In this document: in pieces, positions 59,136-64,000 of the stretch | Numbering within the stretch: the first letter of the stretch is position 1 | Layout: every line of letters begins with the position of its first letter | Assembly: GCF_050937815.1 (NCBI RefSeq) | Contig: NZ_JACDIJ010000005.1 | Location: 83,312 to 147,311, forward strand | DNA: 64,000 bases | Source of the DNA: Treponema_C sp050937815 | Lineage (GTDB): Bacteria; Spirochaetota; Spirochaetia; Treponematales; Treponemataceae | Direction: 5' to 3' | Program-made: the position numbers and the translations under genes | The notes under the pieces: model-generated | The model's input: the letters and a program-made list of their open reading frames with translations, nothing else | What the model was told of the DNA's origin: nothing | Database searches by the model: none

Positions 59136-59354
59136 ATGAAAAACTGTTATGCATTAAAAAGCCATTATTCGAATGATTATTTAACGATTGAAAAAGAACT
59201 CGACGACGGATTTGTCGTCCGCATAGTCCGCGATAAGGACGGATTTGAAGAAGTTGTAACCGACTTTATAAGTAAAATACTGTTTGAAAGCTGCATCAGA
59301 ACGGGATACTTAACAAAAATAGAAGTACCGCAAGCTGCGGCCGTCAGCGCATAA
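59136..59354 (+). CDS. Small conserved-looking hypothetical protein
   Basis: The 72-residue product starts at the ATG at 59136 (MKNCYALK, GGGAGG 5 nt upstream). It is soluble, acidic, and contains a VVRIVRDKDGFEEVVTDFI segment. I do not recognise a family. Its TAA ends at 59354, immediately before the stop of the convergent glycosyltransferase gene at 59355, leaving no terminator space. Confidence 0.6.
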   Translation: MKNCYALKSHYSNDYLTIEKELDDGFVVRIVRDKDGFEEVVTDFISKILFESCIRTGYLTKIEVPQAAAVSA

Positions 59355-60638
59355 TCAGCGCATAAGATAATGTATAAGCCGCAAAATCTTTAAGCCGTCA
59401 AACCATGTATGGAAGGCGGCTTCCAATTTTCTTATGTTTTTGCGGTTTTGAATAAGCATTTTTTCCCACACATCGAAAAATCGTTCTTTTGCCAAAAAAT
59501 CGTATACGTCGTCTAAACATTGTGCACACTCGTTAAAAAAGAGTTCCGGCTTATGTGCCGTTTTGTAAAACAAAGCGATAAAATCTTCTATTTTTTTATA
59601 TACTTCGTCGGGATACACTAAAGAATCGCGCGCAATGGAAGCTGCGGAGTTTTCGGTATTTTCGGTATTTTTGCTGTTTTCGGCATTTTCGGTGAGGGCG
59701 GCGAGTCTTTGCCCCGTACCGAACAGGGTACGTTTTGAAAGCCGTGCTTGCGGAAACACCGTACAATCAAGTTCGGGAAAAACAAAGCGCCGCAATTTTT
59801 TTTCCGGCAAAGTGCCGTCCGTGCAAAATGTGCAAAGGCCGGCGTAACCGGCATATGCCGATTCTTCCGGCTGTACCGCCGCTTGCTGAACGGCGACCTT
59901 TATAAGCGACTGCAAAAAGTAAAAATCTTCGCCCGATATGCGCTTGTTCATACCGCCCGAAGCGGCGTAACCCCAAGCCGAACACACAATCGACGGCCCC
60001 AAAGCATAGGGGTAAAAGGGAGTTCCCGTTTTAAAAAGGCGGCGGCTGTGTTCTTTTATAAAAAACTCATAAGCGTCGATCGCTGTCTGTAAGTGCCGGT
60101 TTTCGGCCGCCTGATGGGTAAAGCCGGTTACAGCTCCCGCAAAGGGAAATTTTCCCCCGTTTAAGCGGAACTCGCAGCGTTCAAAAAAATCCTGCACGGC
60201 CGGCCCGTAAGAAACACTGACTGAAGTGTCGGCATCCATACAGGCGATAACGTGTGCGCCGGACAAAAGGGCGTAATCCATGCCGATACGGCGGGCAGTC
60301 CCCACCCCTTCGTTTTGTTCAAACTCGAATTCCGGTTCGCTGCAATCAAGTACGCAAACGCCGTATTTGGGAGCTTCTTTTACAAGGGTACGGTTGTTTT
60401 CTTTTACCTCGCCGCTGGCGTTTGCGCGGTGATTTACAACGCAAATAACCGAAGGTGCATATTCGAGGGCTTGTAAAGATTCAAAGGTTGAAAGAATATT
60501 CGGATACTCGGCGCACGCGGGAATGACGGCCGCCGTCTTTTTATGTTCAAAGGAAGCGCTTTTTATAATTTTACACGGAAAACGGGAGTGCGCAAACACT
60601 GAGCGTTTTTTATTGTATAAACCGATAACGTCTTTCAT
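59355..60638 (-). CDS. GT-A-like glycosyltransferase family protein
   Basis: The 427-residue protein has an N-terminal Rossmann-like start (AAVIPACAEYPNILSTFESL), a GARRIGMDYALLSGAHVIACMDADTS stretch with a DAD motif of the DxD type used for nucleotide-sugar binding, and a C-terminal helical region. The enzyme is probably cytoplasmic. A repetitive Glu/Asn insertion (ENAENSKNTENTENS) near residues 315-330 comes from GGTATTTTC-like DNA repeats at about 59653-59690. It follows miaA by 18 bp on the same strand. The acceptor is unknown. Confidence 0.65.
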   Translation of the reverse strand: MKDVIGLYNKKRSVFAHSRFPCKIIKSASFEHKKTAAVIPACAEYPNILSTFESLQALEYAPSVICVVNHRANASGEVKENNRTLVKEAPKYGVCVLDCSEPEFEFEQNEGVGTARRIGMDYALLSGAHVIACMDADTSVSVSYGPAVQDFFERCEFRLNGGKFPFAGAVTGFTHQAAENRHLQTAIDAYEFFIKEHSRRLFKTGTPFYPYALGPSIVCSAWGYAASGGMNKRISGEDFYFLQSLIKVAVQQAAVQPEESAYAGYAGLCTFCTDGTLPEKKLRRFVFPELDCTVFPQARLSKRTLFGTGQRLAALTENAENSKNTENTENSAASIARDSLVYPDEVYKKIEDFIALFYKTAHKPELFFNECAQCLDDVYDFLAKERFFDVWEKMLIQNRKNIRKLEAAFHTWFDGLKILRLIHYLMR

Positions 60639-60656
60639 ACTTGCTTTATGCTTGTT

Positions 60657-61673
60657 TTACCCTTGTTCCGAGCGCAGTAAACGCAGGCTTTGTTCAAAAC
60701 GGCATTCAACCGAACAGTCTTCATGTGTTCCGTTATGTTCAAGCCAATGAATATGTACGCCTTTTTTTTGCATACCGCGGAACCATGTTTCCTGCCGTTT
60801 TGCAAACTGCCCGATGGCGATGCCCAGCTTGGTTTCCAGTTCTTCGCGGGATGTAATACGGCCTTGTATATATTCGGCAATAAAGCGGTATTCCAAACCT
60901 AAACGCTCCAAACGTTCCCACGAAGCGCCTTCAGTTAATCCCGGCGCAGTACGGTGAAGGTTTTCAACTTCTTCTATCATTCCGCCTGCAAGCCGCGCTT
61001 TTAAACGTTTGCGGATAGCGGCGCGGAGCATATCGCGCGGAAAAGTCGTTCCGATAATAAGGGGTTTTACAAGCGGATGCAAAGCGGCCGCCTTTTTATT
61101 CTCGTCTTCGGCGTTGGCTTTTTTTTCTTTGTGCTCGGCATTATAGGTTTCAATTTCGATAGCGCGAATCAAACGTGCACGGGTTTCCGTATCGGTTGTA
61201 TTGTGGACTTCCGTCCCTGCCTCTTGTTTTAAGGTGTACAAAAGCGCGCACAGTTCATCCATATGTAAAGACGAAAGTTTTTCGCGCAAAACGGGGTTTT
61301 CCGGAACGCGCTTCATATCGTAGACTCGGATAACCGCATCCAAATACAATCCCGTACCCCCTGCAATAAGGGGTACTTTTTCTTTTTGCCGAACCGTATT
61401 AAAGGCGGTATAAAAATCACGCTGGTAATCGAAAACCGAATATTCTACCGATAAATCGGTGATATCGATAAGGTGATAAGGAACGGTGTATTCGTCCAAA
61501 TCCTTACCCGAACCGATATCCAAACCGCGGTACACTTGGCGCGAATCCGCCGATAATATTTCGGCGTTAAAATGTTCGGCCAAACGCACGGCAAGGGCGG
61601 TTTTCCCCACAGCGGTCGGCCCTAAAACGACAAGACAGTTTATATCGGATTCGGTGAATATCGATTTATCCAT
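60657..61673 (-). CDS. miaA: tRNA dimethylallyltransferase MiaA
   Basis: The 338-residue protein (start ATG at 61673, MDKSIF) has a P-loop GPTAVGKT at about 17-24, the DSRQVYRGLDIGSGK motif and the conserved ARLIRAIE segment. It adds dimethylallyl to A37 of tRNAs reading UNN codons. It contains a lysine/glutamate-rich insertion (HKEKKANAEDENKK) near 180. The upstream dapB stop overlaps the start region by a few bases if the TTG at 61688 is used, so the ATG is preferred. Confidence 0.9.
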   Translation of the reverse strand: MDKSIFTESDINCLVVLGPTAVGKTALAVRLAEHFNAEILSADSRQVYRGLDIGSGKDLDEYTVPYHLIDITDLSVEYSVFDYQRDFYTAFNTVRQKEKVPLIAGGTGLYLDAVIRVYDMKRVPENPVLREKLSSLHMDELCALLYTLKQEAGTEVHNTTDTETRARLIRAIEIETYNAEHKEKKANAEDENKKAAALHPLVKPLIIGTTFPRDMLRAAIRKRLKARLAGGMIEEVENLHRTAPGLTEGASWERLERLGLEYRFIAEYIQGRITSREELETKLGIAIGQFAKRQETWFRGMQKKGVHIHWLEHNGTHEDCSVECRFEQSLRLLRSEQG

Positions 61674-61680
61674 ACTGAAA

Positions 61681-62451
61681 TCAGTCAACCAACATATCGT
61701 CCATCGTATAAAGGGCGCCTTTTTTTAAACTGCCGTTTGCAAGGCCGCCTGCAAGCCATTCAAAGGCGCGTACCGCCCCGCAAGCGAATCCTTCGCGGCT
61801 TCGCGCACAATGAGTCAATTCAATCGTGTCTGCCGGAGAATCGAAGTACACGCGGTGCGTACCGGGAACCGAACCTACACGCAAAGATGCGACGTACAGC
61901 CGGTCGTCTTTTATATCCTGTGCATTAAACACCGTTTCTTTTTTGTGCGGATTGCCCCTCATAACCGCCTTTGCCAAATCCAAAGCGGTTCCCGACGGAC
62001 TGTCGGCTTTGCGGCGGTGATGCGTTTCCGAAACGGCCGTATCGTATTCGCTGTATGCCGCCGTTAAACGGGCTGCGTATTCGGCTATGCGGTAAAACAG
62101 GTTTACCCCGATTGAATAATTTGCAGAATAAAAAACACAAGCGCCGCCGGTTTGAGCTGCACGCCGCACCTCTTCCAGTTTATCGTACCAGCCGGTAGTG
62201 CCGACGACAATCGGCAAACCCAAATGCGTTAAAGCCAATATGTTTTCAACAACGGATGCAGGATGCGTAAAATCGATAACGCCGTCGGCTCCGCTTTTTT
62301 TTACGGCTTCGGCCAATTCCGCCGCGGATCCGACCCTTACAGCACCTTCGGCGCCTATATCGGCTTTAAGTACGATTGTATGCCCTGCGCTTTGTGCCGC
62401 GCTTTCTATCATACGTCCCATTTTTCCGTAACCGGATAAGGCGATTTTCAT
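61681..62451 (-). CDS. dapB: 4-hydroxy-tetrahydrodipicolinate reductase
   Basis: The 256-residue protein has the NAD(P)H-binding GYGKMGRMI, the GTTGWY segment, and the DapB signature ETHHRRKADSPSGTALDLA. It reduces the ring intermediate in lysine/diaminopimelate synthesis. GGGGAG lies about 8 nt before the ATG. It follows lysC by 35 bp on the same strand, making an aspartate-pathway pair. Confidence 0.93.
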   Translation of the reverse strand: MKIALSGYGKMGRMIESAAQSAGHTIVLKADIGAEGAVRVGSAAELAEAVKKSGADGVIDFTHPASVVENILALTHLGLPIVVGTTGWYDKLEEVRRAAQTGGACVFYSANYSIGVNLFYRIAEYAARLTAAYSEYDTAVSETHHRRKADSPSGTALDLAKAVMRGNPHKKETVFNAQDIKDDRLYVASLRVGSVPGTHRVYFDSPADTIELTHCARSREGFACGAVRAFEWLAGGLANGSLKKGALYTMDDMLVD

Positions 62452-62486
62452 ATCATTTTCTCCCCTTGCACATTTTTTGCATATTT

Positions 62487-63821
62487 TTATTCAAAAAAAG
62501 CGGCGTGAAGCGTTCGCACGGTTTTATCGGCAAGATTGTTGGCGCACACCAAGCTGACATTTACCTTCGAAGCGCCCTGGCTTATCATTTCCGGATTTAT
62601 GTTTTCTTTTGCCAAAGCGGCAAAGGCCGATGCAAGGATGGAACTTGAATGGGCGGCGTCGCAAATAAGGGTAACAATCGAACGGTTTGTTTTTACCTGT
62701 GTTTCGGCAATACCGCGTAAATCTTCCACCAAGCCGGATAAATCGGCGCCCGTATTTACCGTAAGCGAAACCGATACTTCGCTGGTTGCAATCACATCGA
62801 TACTGATATCCCGCTTAAGAAACAAATTAAAAATATGCGCCAAAAAGCCCGATGCGCCGAGCATACGGGTCGATACGATATCGATAAGCGTACTGTTTTT
62901 AACGGCAGTAATCGCGCGTACGGGAGAAAGTTCACCCTCGTGTTTTTCAACGACAAGAGAACCTTTAAAGTCAATATTGTACGAATTTTTTACCCGTACG
63001 GGAATACCCGCTTTACGGCAGGGCGCCATTGAGCGCGGATGTAAAATCTGAGCGCCGAAATATGCAAGTTCGGCAGCCTCTTCGTAGGTAACGAGGGGAA
63101 CGGTTTTTGCCTGCGCTACGATACGCGGATCGGCGGTTAAAATGCCGTCGACATCCTTCCACGTTTGAATCTCTTCGGCTCCTAAAGCCGCTCCCAGCAT
63201 TGTAGCGGTTAAATCGCTTCCGCCGCGCCCCAAAGTGGTAATGTTGCCTTTTTTATCTTTGGCGATAAAGCCGGTAACAAAGGGAATCTCTTTTTGCGTT
63301 CCGTTTTTATACGCGGCTAAAGCTTCCGGAATCGTATTCCATACTTCATCGCACAGTTCCGCGTTCATAAAAGCCGAATCGGAAATAAAGCCGGCATCCC
63401 ATGCATCATAAAAACGGGCAGGCACTCCTTCTTGTTCCAAAAAGGCTGCGGCTATGCGAACGCTTAAGCGTTCGCCGAAAGATACGAGATAATCGCGCGT
63501 GCGTTTGGTCAATTCACGAATCATCGAAATACCGGTTAAAAGTGCATGCAATTCGCATAAAAGCGATTCCGTATCTTTTAGGGCTTTTTCGCCCAAGCCC
63601 AAAGCCGCAGCCGTCTGTCTGTGTAAGGTTTCCACACAGCTTATGTCAACCCTGCCCGCAACGGCTTCGTCGGCGGCAGCCAACAAGTGATCGGTCGTAT
63701 CGCCCATCGCGGATAATACGACAATCGGCCGTTTATCTTTATAGGCTTTTATAATCGAGGCGACATGACGGATGCGCTCGGCATCCGCTACGGATGAACC
63801 GCCGAATTTCATAACAATCAT
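62487..63821 (-). CDS. lysC: Aspartate kinase
   Basis: The 444-residue protein (ATG at 63821, MIVMKFGGSS) has the aspartokinase N-terminal signature MKFGGSSVADAERI, a GRGGSDLTA motif, and two C-terminal ACT domains (VRAITAVKNSTLIDI; IVTLICDA). It phosphorylates aspartate, the first step to lysine/DAP. GGGAG lies 8 nt before the ATG. The ACT domains predict allosteric feedback. It is the first gene of the lysC-dapB-miaA-GT operon. Confidence 0.93.
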   Translation of the reverse strand: MIVMKFGGSSVADAERIRHVASIIKAYKDKRPIVVLSAMGDTTDHLLAAADEAVAGRVDISCVETLHRQTAAALGLGEKALKDTESLLCELHALLTGISMIRELTKRTRDYLVSFGERLSVRIAAAFLEQEGVPARFYDAWDAGFISDSAFMNAELCDEVWNTIPEALAAYKNGTQKEIPFVTGFIAKDKKGNITTLGRGGSDLTATMLGAALGAEEIQTWKDVDGILTADPRIVAQAKTVPLVTYEEAAELAYFGAQILHPRSMAPCRKAGIPVRVKNSYNIDFKGSLVVEKHEGELSPVRAITAVKNSTLIDIVSTRMLGASGFLAHIFNLFLKRDISIDVIATSEVSVSLTVNTGADLSGLVEDLRGIAETQVKTNRSIVTLICDAAHSSSILASAFAALAKENINPEMISQGASKVNVSLVCANNLADKTVRTLHAAFFE

Positions 63822-63850
63822 ACGGACGCTCCCTGTGCAAAATTTCTTTG

Positions 63851-63879
63851 ATTTTAACAAAAGCAAAGCGGATAATCAA
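63851..63879 (-). promoter_or_regulatory. Promoter for lysC operon
   Basis: TTGATT (63874-63879), 17 bp, TAAAAT (63851-63856). The spacing is optimal and it lies about 30 bp upstream of the lysC start, with a normal 5' leader containing GGGAG. Confidence 0.65.
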
Positions 63880-63933
63880 GCACAGGGATTAAAATTCATA
63901 TCCTGCACCTTTATTCTTTTGCGCCGAATTTTC

Positions 63934-63959
63934 GGGGGGGGGGGGGGGGGGGGGGGGGG
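63934..63959. repeat. Homopolymer tract of 26 G
   Basis: Twenty-six consecutive G, followed after about 20 bp by C-runs and CG-rich sequence (seven C, then GCGCCCGCGGGGG) at the end of the window. Treponemes use poly-G tracts for phase variation, but a tract this long beside GC-rich noise may be a sequencing or assembly artefact. No gene in the window depends on it. Confidence 0.9.
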
Positions 63960-64000
63960 TGTTTATAAAAGCCTCGCATGCCCCCCCGCGCCCGCGGGGG

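Noticed and set aside
59640..59690. TTTTCGG repeats as a regulatory array
   Set aside because: They lie inside the glycosyltransferase gene and encode its Glu/Asn-rich segment.

Overview
This is spirochaete chromosome, almost certainly a host-associated Treponema. The evidence is a treponemal flagellar block (flbB-fliK-flgD-flgE), spirochaetal lipoboxes on several predicted lipoproteins, BspA-like leucine-rich-repeat lipoproteins, two genes of the Treponema-named PD-(D/E)XK putative transposase family, and housekeeping genes (lepB with a large insertion, hflKC, lnt, miaA, lysC/dapB) of treponemal character. By eye the base composition is moderate, so an oral or host-associated species other than T. 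pallidum is likely; the species cannot be fixed from sequence alone. I saw no rRNA, tRNA or CRISPR array.

Layout. 1-2.7 kb: three-gene minus-strand operon of exported proteins. 2.86-6.9 kb: recO-recJ and an M23 peptidase. 6.9-9.2 kb: a TPR lipoprotein and three small accessory genes including a DUF4160 protein and an Imm8-like immunity protein. 9.2-14.2 kb: minus-strand operon of a conserved protein, a lipoprotein, trmB, ligA and a membrane protein, driven by a perfect sigma-70 consensus promoter. 14.3-22.3 kb: a multi-pass membrane protein followed by a 1,999-residue reading frame that joins DNA polymerase IV to a giant exported beta-rich protein. 22.4-25.2 kb: two TPR proteins, one with NHL repeats and a vWA-like domain. 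25.2-27.3 kb: accessory region with gene remnants, structured repeats and a transposase-family gene. 27.3-33.1 kb: surE, a divergent galactokinase, lnt, and a complete ECF biotin transporter (bioY-bioM-bioN). 33.2-37.3 kb: nrdR-nrdD-(glycyl-radical/redoxin protein)-nrdG, an anaerobic ribonucleotide reductase operon whose glycyl-radical domain is a separate gene fused to a redoxin. 37.4-42.6 kb: accessory region with a second transposase-family gene, LRR genes (one broken), a broken HU-like gene and a dense field of hairpin repeats. 42.7-46.7 kb: flagellar genes. 46.8-53.6 kb: a HEXXH protease/beta-barrel protein, hexokinase, a decayed methyltransferase and a kinase-like membrane protein. 53.9-59.4 kb: hflC-hflK, lepB, an Hpt protein, tatD and a small ORF. 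59.4-63.8 kb: lysC-dapB-miaA-glycosyltransferase. The window ends in a 26-G tract and GC-rich sequence that may be an assembly edge.

The most unusual items are: (1) a family of roughly 140-bp elements, each with four consecutive hairpins, whose arms differ between copies while base pairing, linkers and core motifs are kept; this is covariation visible by eye, and copies sit in both accessory regions; (2) the split, redoxin-fused class III ribonucleotide reductase; (3) the in-frame Pol IV / outer-membrane-protein fusion; (4) a 152-bp repeat that interrupts an HU-like gene; (5) a 141-bp duplication of the surE 3' end flanking a transposase-family gene; (6) several first genes whose -10 box lies only 6-9 nt from the start codon, suggesting leaderless mRNAs.
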